Shown in pieces: positions 1 through 8,065 of a DNA stretch of 64,000 nt. A model generated the notes under the pieces. That model saw only the letters and a program-made list of their open reading frames with translations, did no database searches and had not been told where the DNA came from. The position numbers and the translations under genes are program-made. Position 1 is the stretch's first letter. Each line of letters starts with the position of its first letter. This DNA is from Salinigranum salinum (lineage in GTDB: Archaea > Halobacteriota > Halobacteria > Halobacteriales > Haloferacaceae). Where the stretch lies: positions 1,550,001 through 1,614,000 of the forward strand of contig NZ_VTOJ01000001.1 in the NCBI RefSeq assembly GCF_009176545.1. Reading direction: 5' to 3'.

Positions 1-82
1 GGAATAGCTGGCCGCGGTCGTTGTCGCTGGCCCGGCTCCCCTGGTTTCGACCGTGGCGCGGTCGCGTCGGCGGTCGCCTCAC
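1..82 (-). CDS. Pilin-like protein, N-terminus only (cut by window edge)
   Basis: Partial gene. A GTG at 80-82 overlaps the TGA of the preceding pilin-like gene (GTGA overlap), and the 27 readable codons are basic and end in DRGQLF. A charged stretch followed by RG-Q and a hydrophobic start is what the neighbouring pilin-like genes show just before their membrane helix. This is most likely the next small pilin-like or anchored protein of the operon. The hydrophobic segment itself lies outside the window, so the family cannot be confirmed. Confidence 0.5.
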   Translation of the reverse strand, partial: MRRPPTRPRHGRNQGSRASDNDRGQLF

Positions 83-696
83 ATCCGCCATACGACCACC
101 TCCACCTCGAGGACGTTGTACAGCGGGCCGGGATGTCGGTCGGCGGCGTAGAACGTCGTCGAGTTCTCCAGCGTGTGCGTCGTCTCCGTCCCGTCTGCCG
201 CGTAGAGGACGTCGTCGTCGTACAGCGTGACGAGCCACCGGGCGGAGATGGCGTTGTCGCTCGGCCCGCCCATGCGGACGATCGTCTGTCGTCGGACCGT
301 CCGCTCGCTCGTCGTGTGGTGGACGTAGAGGTTGAACGCGATCCCGCGATCGAGGAACGTCTCGTTGAGCGTCTCGCCGAGTGCCGTCGGTGGGCCGCCG
401 GCGACGAACGTCCCCTCGAACGTGTTCCCGTGGAACCGTCCCGTCGAGTTGTTCACGGCGAGAAGCGTCGGTTCGAGCGTCCCGTTCTCCGCGGCTGCGG
501 CGAGCACGCCCGTCGCGACCGCCTCCTGCTGGTTCTCGATGTGCTGGCTCGACGTCGACGCGGTGAGTGGCGTGACGGCCGTCACCTGCAGGGCGAAGAC
601 GATGCTCGCCAACAGGATCGTCGCGGCGGCGAACGCCTCCAGCGTGTGCGCCTGCCCGCGTCCGGCGTCCCCCGTCCCGCGTGCGTCGTCGTCCAT
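79..696 (-). CDS. Type IV pilin-like secreted/membrane protein
   Basis: 205 aa. A short charged N-terminus ending in RGQAHTLEA is followed by one hydrophobic helix (about residues 22-42), then a polar, Asn/Thr-rich ectodomain with several N-x-S/T sequons (for example NNST, NGT, NET). RGQ-x-x-x-x-E followed by a helix is the class III (prepilin peptidase-type) signal layout. It starts 4 nt after the previous gene's stop and overlaps the next gene by 4 nt, so it belongs to the pilus operon. Inference: minor pilin or pilus-associated protein. Confidence 0.75.
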   Translation of the reverse strand: MDDDARGTGDAGRGQAHTLEAFAAATILLASIVFALQVTAVTPLTASTSSQHIENQQEAVATGVLAAAAENGTLEPTLLAVNNSTGRFHGNTFEGTFVAGGPPTALGETLNETFLDRGIAFNLYVHHTTSERTVRRQTIVRMGGPSDNAISARWLVTLYDDDVLYAADGTETTHTLENSTTFYAADRHPGPLYNVLEVEVVVWRM

Positions 697-700
697 CTGC

Positions 701-1213
701 TCACCACACCCTGACGTACAGTTCGTGTGACTCGCCCCCGTAGAGGACGCGCCGCTGCGCGGTGATCACGTCCCGTGCGTTCTCGCGGGAGTCGCCGATC
801 TTCTCCACGACCGCACCGTCCGTGTCGACGAGCGTCACGTTGATCCGGGTGTCGTCCTCGACGCCGAGGGCGACGTACGGGTGGCTGGAGGCGCTGTACA
901 GGTACGAACAGCCGCTCGGCGCGGGGTTCGAGGCGAAGAACGCCGTCGTACACGTCTCGTCGAGCACGTACGGCTCGGCGGGGTCGCCGAGGACGTCGGT
1001 CGCCAGCCGGTTGGCGACGCGGTCTGCGACCAGCGGATCGGACTGGCTGGTCGCGAACGGCTGGAACATCACCGGGACGAACGTGAAGACGAACGCCATC
1101 GTGAGGAGGAACAGCGTCGCACCGACGGCGAAGTCGATGGTCGTCTGCCCTCTCTCCGCTCGCCCGGACGACCGCCGTTCGGCCGTCGATCGCGGGGGTC
1201 GCCGTGCCCGCAT
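701..1213 (-). CDS. Type IV pilin-like protein with class III signal
   Basis: 170 aa from the ATG at 1211-1213, which overlaps the platform-protein stop as ATGA; this is preferred over a GTG six codons upstream. The N-terminus is Arg-rich, then RGQTTIDFAVG leads into a strong membrane helix. This is a textbook archaeal prepilin site: Gly before Q-T-T-x-D followed by the hydrophobic stalk. The ectodomain has two Cys (near TCTTAF and SGCSY) that could form a disulfide. Likely a pilin or pseudopilin assembled by the ATPase and platform protein encoded just upstream. Confidence 0.78.
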   Translation of the reverse strand: MRARRPPRSTAERRSSGRAERGQTTIDFAVGATLFLLTMAFVFTFVPVMFQPFATSQSDPLVADRVANRLATDVLGDPAEPYVLDETCTTAFFASNPAPSGCSYLYSASSHPYVALGVEDDTRINVTLVDTDGAVVEKIGDSRENARDVITAQRRVLYGGESHELYVRVW

Positions 1214-3228
1214 CAGCCGACCACCGCCCACGTCGCGAGCGCGACCGTCATCAGGACGACGACGAACTTGACGCCCGACCGGAGGTCGGCGGTCCGGATG
1301 TAGCCGCTGATGAACCCCGAGAGCATCGCCTGGATCGTGACGCCGTGGAAGAACAACAGCGACAGCTGTTGCGGGTCGACCCCGCCGCTGAACGACCCAC
1401 CGCCGCTGCCAGCCTGCTGGGTGAGGCCGGCCATCACGTCGAGGAACTGCGTCTTCAGAATAGCCATCACGGCGAGGAGCGTGAAGTACGTCATCAGGAT
1501 GATGGCGACCTGCATTCTGGTCCTGGATTTGCGCTCTCGGTCGATGTCGTCCTGGTTCTCCGACGCCTGTGCGGCCGTGGTGAGCACCTCGGTGATCTGT
1601 GAGGAGGCCTCCTGCGCCTTCGAGATGAGTTTGACCGTGCGTGCCAGCCGGGGGATGTGGTACTTGTTGTTGAACTCGATCAGGGCGTCACGGAGACTCA
1701 TCCCGTAGTTGACCTTCGCGTACATCACGTCGAACTCGTCGGCCAGCTGACCGGAGGAGGTCTGGGCGACCGTCCGGATCGACTCGAGCAGGGTCTGTCC
1801 CGTGTCGTTCGCCGAGGAGAGCTTCCGGAGGTTGTCGGAGAGCTTCCCCGTGACGGACGCCCGTCGGCGGATGTTCCACTCGTAGAACACCGTGAGCGGG
1901 ACCGCGACGACGTACATCGGGAGGTACAGCCAGATGAACGTCCCCCAGACGGGGCGGGCGACCATCCCGTCCCAGCTGGTGGGTGCGACGCCCATCACCG
2001 CGGCGACGGCGACCAGCACGAGCGCGGTCGGGACGGTGAGCGCCAGGGTGTACATCGGGTTGTCGCGGAGGAAGACGTGCGGCGCGGTGGCGATCGTCAT
2101 CGTCTTGTGTGTCCCCTCGCGGTTCTTGATCCGCGAGAAGAGGGCGAACTCCCCGACGAAGTTCTCGACGAGCCCGAGGTGGAACAGCCCCTCTTTCTGT
2201 CCGGTGTCGAGACGGTCGCCCCCGTCGGCGGGGAGCAGGTAGCCGTCGCCGGTCTCGTCCTGTTTGACCGTCGAGACGAGCACGAGAAATCCCACGCCGA
2301 TCATCGGCGTGAGGATGTAGACGGTGCCGTAGAGGAGCACGTCCTGCGCCTCGCCCAGCATCGACATGATCACCAGAATGATGATGAGCAAGAGCGGGAA
2401 CAGCGAGAGCGTCATGTACATCTCGCCGAACAGCTCCAGCGTCTCGAGCGTCATCTCCTGTTCCTGTTTCGCCGTCCGGAGGTGTTTCTCCTTCTTGTCC
2501 GAGAGGAACTGCTGCATGTCGCCGCCGGAGTTGACGATCGAGAGCATGTCCGTGAGGAACTGCGAGAGGTCGTCGCTGGGCGTGATGAGCGCCTGCTGGC
2601 GGATGGCGTTCCGGTAGTCGGTCCCGAAGTACTCGGTCTCCTGGACGATACTCTGGAACTCCTTGGCCACCTCGCCGTACGTGTCCTCGGCCCTGGCCAT
2701 CGCCTCCAGGATCTCGAGCTGGTTCAGCCCCCCGACGGAGAGCGCGTACATGAACGACACCGAATCCGCGAGGAGCATGTTGATCTGTCGCTTGCGTGCG
2801 GACGCCCGCGAGTACGGCATGGCCATGAGCGTGCCGAACCCCATGCCGAAGCCGATGGTCCCGAAGACAACGCCCATGATGCCGATGGCCGCAGGGACGG
2901 CGATCGCCTCGAGCATCGCCGCCGTCGACTCGTCACCGACCGGGATGCCGAGACTGATCGTCTCCTCGGTCAGGACGCCGAACTGGACCAGCCCGAAGCC
3001 GACGAGCGTCCCGGCGGCCCACAGGCCGAGACCGCAGATGACGCCGATCGCGAGTGCCCGTGAGATGTACAGTTCGACGTTCTCGCCCATCCGTGCCTGT
3101 TCGAGCCGTTCTTCGACGTCGCTCACGAAGTCGCTGTTCTCGTCGAACAGGAACCTGAACAGCGGATAGAACGCGTCTCCCAGCGCGTCGGTGCTCCCGT
3201 CCAGACCGCTGCTGGATTCGAGACTCAT
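1213..3228 (-). CDS. pilC: Type IV pilus/TadC-like membrane platform protein (T2SSF family)
   Basis: 671 aa from the ATG at 3226-3228 (MSLESSSG), 4 nt after the ATPase stop; the longer upstream frame (RTRRTRRT-like) is an artefact. About nine hydrophobic segments alternate with cytoplasmic helical blocks. Two T2SSF-type domains are visible: the first around DSVSFMYALSVGG, the second around the KLSDNLRKL and GMSLRDALIEF stretches. Archaeal PilC/TadC/FlaJ proteins anchor the pilus at the membrane and couple it to the secretion ATPase. Context: ATPase upstream, pilin-like genes downstream, with 4-nt spacing or overlaps throughout. Confidence 0.88.
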   Translation of the reverse strand: MSLESSSGLDGSTDALGDAFYPLFRFLFDENSDFVSDVEERLEQARMGENVELYISRALAIGVICGLGLWAAGTLVGFGLVQFGVLTEETISLGIPVGDESTAAMLEAIAVPAAIGIMGVVFGTIGFGMGFGTLMAMPYSRASARKRQINMLLADSVSFMYALSVGGLNQLEILEAMARAEDTYGEVAKEFQSIVQETEYFGTDYRNAIRQQALITPSDDLSQFLTDMLSIVNSGGDMQQFLSDKKEKHLRTAKQEQEMTLETLELFGEMYMTLSLFPLLLIIILVIMSMLGEAQDVLLYGTVYILTPMIGVGFLVLVSTVKQDETGDGYLLPADGGDRLDTGQKEGLFHLGLVENFVGEFALFSRIKNREGTHKTMTIATAPHVFLRDNPMYTLALTVPTALVLVAVAAVMGVAPTSWDGMVARPVWGTFIWLYLPMYVVAVPLTVFYEWNIRRRASVTGKLSDNLRKLSSANDTGQTLLESIRTVAQTSSGQLADEFDVMYAKVNYGMSLRDALIEFNNKYHIPRLARTVKLISKAQEASSQITEVLTTAAQASENQDDIDRERKSRTRMQVAIILMTYFTLLAVMAILKTQFLDVMAGLTQQAGSGGGSFSGGVDPQQLSLLFFHGVTIQAMLSGFISGYIRTADLRSGVKFVVVLMTVALATWAVVG

Positions 3229-3232
3229 TCGT

Positions 3233-5959
3233 TCACTCCTCCCCGGGACTTTCGAAGCCGAAGCCGAAGCCGCCAGTGTCGTCGTCCGCGTCCGTCCCGT
3301 CCGTCTCGTTCGTCTCGTCCGCCTCGTCCGGATCGTCCGAGTCGTCGCCACCCGTCAGCGCCCGTTCGAACACGTCGGCCGCCCCCGACTCGTCGGAGAG
3401 GTTCGTGCCGATGGTCTCGTCGATCGGAGTGTCGTCGATCCCGGCGGGCGCGTCGGTCTCGTCGGCCGCGTCGACGGCCACGTCGGCGACCGGTCCGATG
3501 TCTTCGAGCGCGTCCGCGACGTCCGCGTCCGCACTCCCGCGGAACTCGGGCAGGAGCGACTCCTCGGCGCGCTCGAGCAGTCGTCCGGCGAGCGACCCGG
3601 TCTCCTCGTCGGGAGCGGGTCGGGGGACCATCGCCTCCTTCTCCGGCTCGATGTTGATCTGGACGGACTCCATCTCCCGGAGGTCTTCGAGCGACTGTTC
3701 CAGCCCGTCGTCGGCGACGAGCGAGAGGATGGTCTCCTGATCGTTGATGAAGGCCTGGAACGTCGCGGCGACCTGTGCGTACGAGTTGAGCCCGCGGTCG
3801 ATGAGGTACGCGAGGACGACCTGTCGCTTGAACAGCTCCCGGTCGAGCTTCTCGGCGCTCCACCCGCGGTCGAACATGATCTCCTCGAGCGTGTTCGAGT
3901 TCCCCATCTTGAGGAACTCGTCCGTCTCCGCCTGCCACTGGTAGACGTCTTGGACGTTGATCTCGTCGTTCTCCGCGTCGTAGTGGTTGATCTCGGTCAA
4001 CGACTTGTTCCGTCGGACCTTGCTCCCCTCGACACGGGTCGACGTCTGGATCGACACGAGGTCCAGCGCCGTGAACATCGTCTTCGAGACGTTGATCGGC
4101 TCGGTCGTGAACCGCTTGAGCACCTCACCGACGGAGTCGGCGTGGAACGTCGTGTAGGTGGTGTGCCCCGTCGACATGACCTGGAAGAGGGTTCGCCCCT
4201 CCTCGCCACGGATCTCGCCCATCACGATGTAGTCGGGCCGCTGTCGGAGCGCAGCCTCGAGGAGGGCGAACTCGTCGACGTCGCCGCCGTCGTCCTCGGC
4301 GAACGAGGGCCTGGTAACAGAGGCGATCCAGTTGCGCTGGGGCAGTTCGACCTCGCGGGTGTCCTCGATGGAGACGATCTTCGAGTTCGAGGGGATGAAC
4401 AGCGACACCGCGTTCAGCGAGGTCGTCTTCCCCGACGCCGTCCCGCCGGCGAAGATGAGCGACTTGTGGTTCTCGATACAGAGCCAGAGGAACGCCATCT
4501 CGTCGAGCGAGAACGTGTTCCAGCAGATGAGGTCGATCGGCGTGAACGGGACGTCCTTGAACTGCCGGATGGTGTAGTTCGTCCCGTGATCCGACACCTC
4601 CTTGCCGAGCGTGAGCTGCGCACGCGAGCCGTCGGGGAGCGTCGCGTCGACCTGCGGACTCCGTTTCGAGATGCCTTTGCCCGACCGCTGGGCGAGTTTC
4701 ACCACGAAGTCGTCCAGCTCCTCGCGGCCGTGGTAGATGTTCGAGATGATCTGCTCGTAGTCGGAGTGGTAGACGAAGACGGGCGAGTTGTAGCCGTCGC
4801 AGGAGATGTCCTCCACGTTAATGTCGTGTTTGATCCCGTCGATGCGCTCGTACCCCGTGAAGTCCCGTCGAAGGTAGTAGAGCAGCTTCTCGACCTGGTA
4901 CTCGTTGAGCGTCTTCGCGTCCGCCGCGAGCACCGCCGGCTCGGGGCGTGCCTCGATGCCGTCGAGCGCACCGATCCCGAGCGCCGTCGACGTCGACTCC
5001 GGCTCGTCGTCGTCGCCCAGCCCGAGCAGGTCGGCGAGCGGTGCCAGCGGGCCGCTCTGGAGGAAGCCTTCCTCGCCGTCGTTCAGCGTCGGCGCCGAGA
5101 AGAGACCGTACCGATCGAGGAGGTTGAGCGCCTCGTTCTCGATCACCCGCTTGCGGTCCTCGGTTCCGGCGGTGATGACCTCGTCGTCCGAGTATTTGAT
5201 CGCGGTCCGAAGCTTGCCGGTGAGGAAGTCGATGAGGTCGTCCTCGATCCGGTTCTTGTGCGGCTGGATCACGTAGTACTTCTTCTCGTTCTCCTTGTCC
5301 GAGTGGAAGATGATCACGAACGAGTAGGGTTTGTTGACCCAGTACCGCTCCTCCTCACGGAAGTGTGACTTCTTCGAGAGCGGCACCGCCTTCTCGAGGT
5401 CGTACCGCGTCACGACCGTCGAGTGTCCCTCCTCGGTGCGGAAGAACGCGTCCTCGTCGAAGTCGTCCTGGACCGAGACGGTTCGGTCGTCGACCACGTC
5501 GGAGAGATCGGAGCCACGGGCACCCGCGTGCCCGACGACGTCCTCGATCGTCGCTGGGTCGAACCCGAGCGCGTCGCTCAGCTCCGTTCCGGGGTGGTCG
5601 TCGGCGAACTCCTCGTCGGTGTACCAGTCCTTCGCGACCGGTGGGTTCTCCGTGTCGAGGTACGGACCGACCCGGTCGTGCAGGAGCGTGGCGTGCGCCG
5701 CCGCGCTCGTCACCTGCCCGTCGGTCTCTGTCGGATGGAATCCGAGGTCCTCTGTCGCAGTCTCCTCGCCCTGGACTGCGTCCCACTCGATCCCGTCGTC
5801 TTCGTGTCGCGCCTCGGCAGCGAGTTCGGCGTCGTCCGGCTCACCGTACTCGGCGAGATACTCCTTCCAGGTGTACTCACCGACTGTCGCTCCCGCCGAT
5901 CGCGACGGCGCTGACTTCGACCGAGTCTTTCCGGCAGGGTCAGCGTCGTCGATAGCCAT
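3233..5959 (-). CDS. pilB: Type II/IV secretion (PilB/TadA-like) pilus ATPase
   Basis: 908 aa. Hexameric ATPase powering pilus assembly at the cytoplasmic face. Walker A GGTASGKTT lies at about residues 501-510. The Walker B region DYIVMGEIRGEE at about 573-585 is followed by the His-box-like STGHTTYTTFHADS. The N-terminal 400 residues are acidic and specific to archaeal PilB-type proteins. A tail of about 100 residues is almost all D/E/A/T/G and ends in GFGFGFESPGEE; it is probably disordered. First gene of the minus-strand operon; an AT-rich candidate promoter lies just upstream. Confidence 0.9.
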   Translation of the reverse strand: MAIDDADPAGKTRSKSAPSRSAGATVGEYTWKEYLAEYGEPDDAELAAEARHEDDGIEWDAVQGEETATEDLGFHPTETDGQVTSAAAHATLLHDRVGPYLDTENPPVAKDWYTDEEFADDHPGTELSDALGFDPATIEDVVGHAGARGSDLSDVVDDRTVSVQDDFDEDAFFRTEEGHSTVVTRYDLEKAVPLSKKSHFREEERYWVNKPYSFVIIFHSDKENEKKYYVIQPHKNRIEDDLIDFLTGKLRTAIKYSDDEVITAGTEDRKRVIENEALNLLDRYGLFSAPTLNDGEEGFLQSGPLAPLADLLGLGDDDEPESTSTALGIGALDGIEARPEPAVLAADAKTLNEYQVEKLLYYLRRDFTGYERIDGIKHDINVEDISCDGYNSPVFVYHSDYEQIISNIYHGREELDDFVVKLAQRSGKGISKRSPQVDATLPDGSRAQLTLGKEVSDHGTNYTIRQFKDVPFTPIDLICWNTFSLDEMAFLWLCIENHKSLIFAGGTASGKTTSLNAVSLFIPSNSKIVSIEDTREVELPQRNWIASVTRPSFAEDDGGDVDEFALLEAALRQRPDYIVMGEIRGEEGRTLFQVMSTGHTTYTTFHADSVGEVLKRFTTEPINVSKTMFTALDLVSIQTSTRVEGSKVRRNKSLTEINHYDAENDEINVQDVYQWQAETDEFLKMGNSNTLEEIMFDRGWSAEKLDRELFKRQVVLAYLIDRGLNSYAQVAATFQAFINDQETILSLVADDGLEQSLEDLREMESVQINIEPEKEAMVPRPAPDEETGSLAGRLLERAEESLLPEFRGSADADVADALEDIGPVADVAVDAADETDAPAGIDDTPIDETIGTNLSDESGAADVFERALTGGDDSDDPDEADETNETDGTDADDDTGGFGFGFESPGEE

Positions 5960-6460
5960 TGTACCAGGACATGATTCTCTCCATCAAAAAGGCTTCTGCG
6001 GAGGAAGTGACGAACAGTAAGATATCTGTAATCAAAAAATAGGGGTACATAGTAGATGTTTACCGACAAAAGATACGTTTTCTGGTATGATGTCGATCGA
6101 AACGCGTCTGCCACAATTATCAACTTCTGTATTCAGAAGGTGGTGATACGGTATATGCTCTCTTCAAGTTGGGTTTATCTACCGACCGCTCGCTACCTGC
6201 AGCGCGCGGGGAGGACTGGGAAACGTGGACGGCCGTCCCAGACGCTCCTGGCTCGCACCCCGCTTCCGGCCCGCGGCGAGCGCCACGTCGGCGTGGCACT
6301 CGGTGTCTGTCGCGGTTGCTCGGCTGTGGTCGTTCGCGACGGTGTGTGGGCGGCTCGAACCACGATCGGACGCTTCCTCGCTCGCTTCGCTCGCTGTGCG
6401 CGACCTCCCTGATTCGAATCTCCGGAGCCGCTTTCACGGCTCGCTGTCGCTCGCCGGAAA
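5960..6460. promoter_or_regulatory. Intergenic region with candidate pilB promoter; no gene seen
   Basis: On the minus strand the run TATTTTTTGATT (around 6025-6042) sits about 70 nt before the pilB ATG and is a candidate TATA element. 6043-6180 is AT-rich. From about 6185 it becomes GC-rich, with short GCTCGCTTCGCTCGCT-like palindromic runs often seen near haloarchaeal insertions. An open frame runs from 6169 into the integrase, but it crosses a tRNA-derived sequence and has no coding character. I found no convincing RNA gene here. Confidence 0.4.
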
Positions 6461-6498
6461 ACGGGCGTGGCGGGATTCGAACCCGCGATCGAGAGGTT
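6461..6498 (-). repeat. attL-like site: 3' half of tRNA-Arg(CCT), 38-bp direct repeat copy 1
   Basis: Identical over all 38 bases to 12630-12667, which is the 3' half (anticodon-stem 3' strand, T-arm, acceptor) of the intact tRNA-Arg(CCT). The tRNA 5' half is absent here. A tRNA 3'-half repeat about 60 nt before an integrase start is the classic footprint of site-specific integration. The repeat pair bounds about 6.17 kb. Confidence 0.88.
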
Positions 6499-6558
6499 GA
6501 TGCTCCAGCCCGAGACGCGCCCCCTGTTCGCTCCCGGTCGTGCTTCCAGAGCAAAGCA

Positions 6559-7581
6559 ATGAACGCACCTCTGGAACCAATCGAACCCAGCAAAGCCGTA
6601 CAGATGTACCTCACATCCCGTGAAAGCGAGTTGGCGGCATCGAGCCTCCAATCCCACGAGTACCGTCTCAATCACTTCATCCGGTGGTGTGAGTCTGAGG
6701 CGATCGAGAACATGAACACGCTCACTGGTCGACAGCTGCATACCTACGGGATGTGGCGAAAGGAGGACGGAGATCTCTCTCCTGCCTCGTTCAAAGGTCA
6801 GATGGACACGCTCCGGGTGTTCATCCGATTCTGCGAGAGTATCGACGCTGTTCGACCAAACCTACACGACAAGGTGCTATCGACATCTCTGAGTCCGTCC
6901 GAGAAGCGCAGAACAGAGAAACTGAGTCGGGACGAAGCGGCAAAACTACTCGACTACTTGACGAAGTTCCATTACGCATCGTTCGAGCATACGCTCCTGA
7001 CGCTTCTCTGGCATACAGGTCTCAGGACTGGCGGAGTCTACGGCCTCGATGTAACCGACTATCAACCCCGGAAAGCTCGGCTCAAACTGCGGCATCGACC
7101 AGAGTCCGAGACTCCTCTCAAGAATCAGAGCGAAGGGGAACGACTTGTCGCACTCTCAGATCACGTTTGTGAAATCGTGGACGACTGGCTGGATCATCAC
7201 CGGCCAGAAGTGACTGACGAGTACGGTCGAAGCCCCCTACTCGCCACCGAGTACGGTCGTCCGCACAAGTCGACTGTCAGAGACGCTGTGTACCGCGTCA
7301 CCCGTCCTTGCGAGTACACGGGCGAGTGTCCGCACGGTCGAGACATCGAGACGTGTGAGGCGCAGAACGACCACAAAAAGAGTGCGAGCGCTTGTCCGTC
7401 AAGTCTCAACCCCCATGCCATCCGACGAGGCAGTATCACGCACTTCCTCACCAAGGACGTCCCCGAGAAGGTCGTCAGCGACCGGATGAATGTCTCGACG
7501 GACGTGCTTGAGAAACACTACGACGAACGGAGTGAGGAGGTGAAAGTCGAACAGCGGCGAGGATACCTGAGTAACGTCTGA
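6559..7581 (+). CDS. Tyrosine recombinase/integrase of the tRNA-Arg element
   Basis: 340 aa from the ATG at 6559; the longer upstream frame runs through the tRNA repeat and is rejected. An N-terminal SAM-like DNA-binding domain (residues about 10-100, with HFIRWC and DTLRVFIRFCE) is followed by the catalytic domain. Catalytic residues visible: Arg in LLWHTGLRTGG, H-x-x-R in NPHAIRRG, and the nucleophile Tyr in EKHYDER near the C-terminus. A Cys/His-rich insert (CEYTGECPHG to CPSSL) before the HxxR box may bind zinc. It is expected to integrate or excise the element at the flanking tRNA-Arg repeats. A broken paralogue lies at 11897. Confidence 0.92.
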   Translation: MNAPLEPIEPSKAVQMYLTSRESELAASSLQSHEYRLNHFIRWCESEAIENMNTLTGRQLHTYGMWRKEDGDLSPASFKGQMDTLRVFIRFCESIDAVRPNLHDKVLSTSLSPSEKRRTEKLSRDEAAKLLDYLTKFHYASFEHTLLTLLWHTGLRTGGVYGLDVTDYQPRKARLKLRHRPESETPLKNQSEGERLVALSDHVCEIVDDWLDHHRPEVTDEYGRSPLLATEYGRPHKSTVRDAVYRVTRPCEYTGECPHGRDIETCEAQNDHKKSASACPSSLNPHAIRRGSITHFLTKDVPEKVVSDRMNVSTDVLEKHYDERSEEVKVEQRRGYLSNV

Positions 7582-8065
7582 TCGATGGTAGAATCTCAGC
7601 AGAGACGCTTCCAACCCTCGTTCAACTGTCTATCGCGAAATACGTCCGGTGACCGGGCCAGATTCTGTTCTCGTGTGGCGCATGTTTGATGTCGTATTAT
7701 TTTTACGATCCCGTGTACAGTTCCTGGAACGGTATCCGATCGGTGAAAGTCCGGACAGTCGTCTTGTTCTGACTTTACCGAGGAGCCTTGTCTCGACGAA
7801 CCTCTACAGGAGGATAACATATATTATCCTGCGCACGAGATGATGTCTGGTCATGATAACAATCAATCAACATGATTCGGAGGTACAACTGACTCGTCGT
7901 CAGCATCGGCTCGTCAGTCCGAGACGGACAAGGTCAGAATCGTTCCGTCGGATGCCTCGACAGGGGAGGGTCTCATTTCGGGTACGATCGCCTTCGAGGC
8001 GCGGCATCACCGGATGTGGCTCCCCGACGACCCTCGGATGGGTTTGTTGCGGGGGTGTCTGAACG
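7582..8065. promoter_or_regulatory. Intergenic region upstream of the beta-helix gene, with AT-rich palindrome
   Basis: No gene recognised in 484 nt. Two AT-rich spots could be promoters: GTATTATTTTTACG near 7692-7705 and the imperfect palindrome at 7811-7830 (arms AGGATAA and TTATCCT around CATATA). The palindrome could be an operator overlapping a TATA element. The start codon of the downstream gene is about 235 nt away, implying either a long leader or a missed promoter. Confidence 0.4.

Noticed and set aside
6190..6460. GC-rich stretch considered as SRP RNA or RNase P RNA
   Set aside because: I could not find the conserved SRP helix 8 loops or the GAGGAAAGTCC-like RNase P core on either strand.
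6169..6558. In-frame upstream extension of the integrase (130 codons)
   Set aside because: It runs through the tRNA-derived repeat and reads Arg/Pro/Ser-rich sequence (RGGIRTRD-type), the usual translation of an antisense tRNA; the ATG at 6559 begins the conserved domain.
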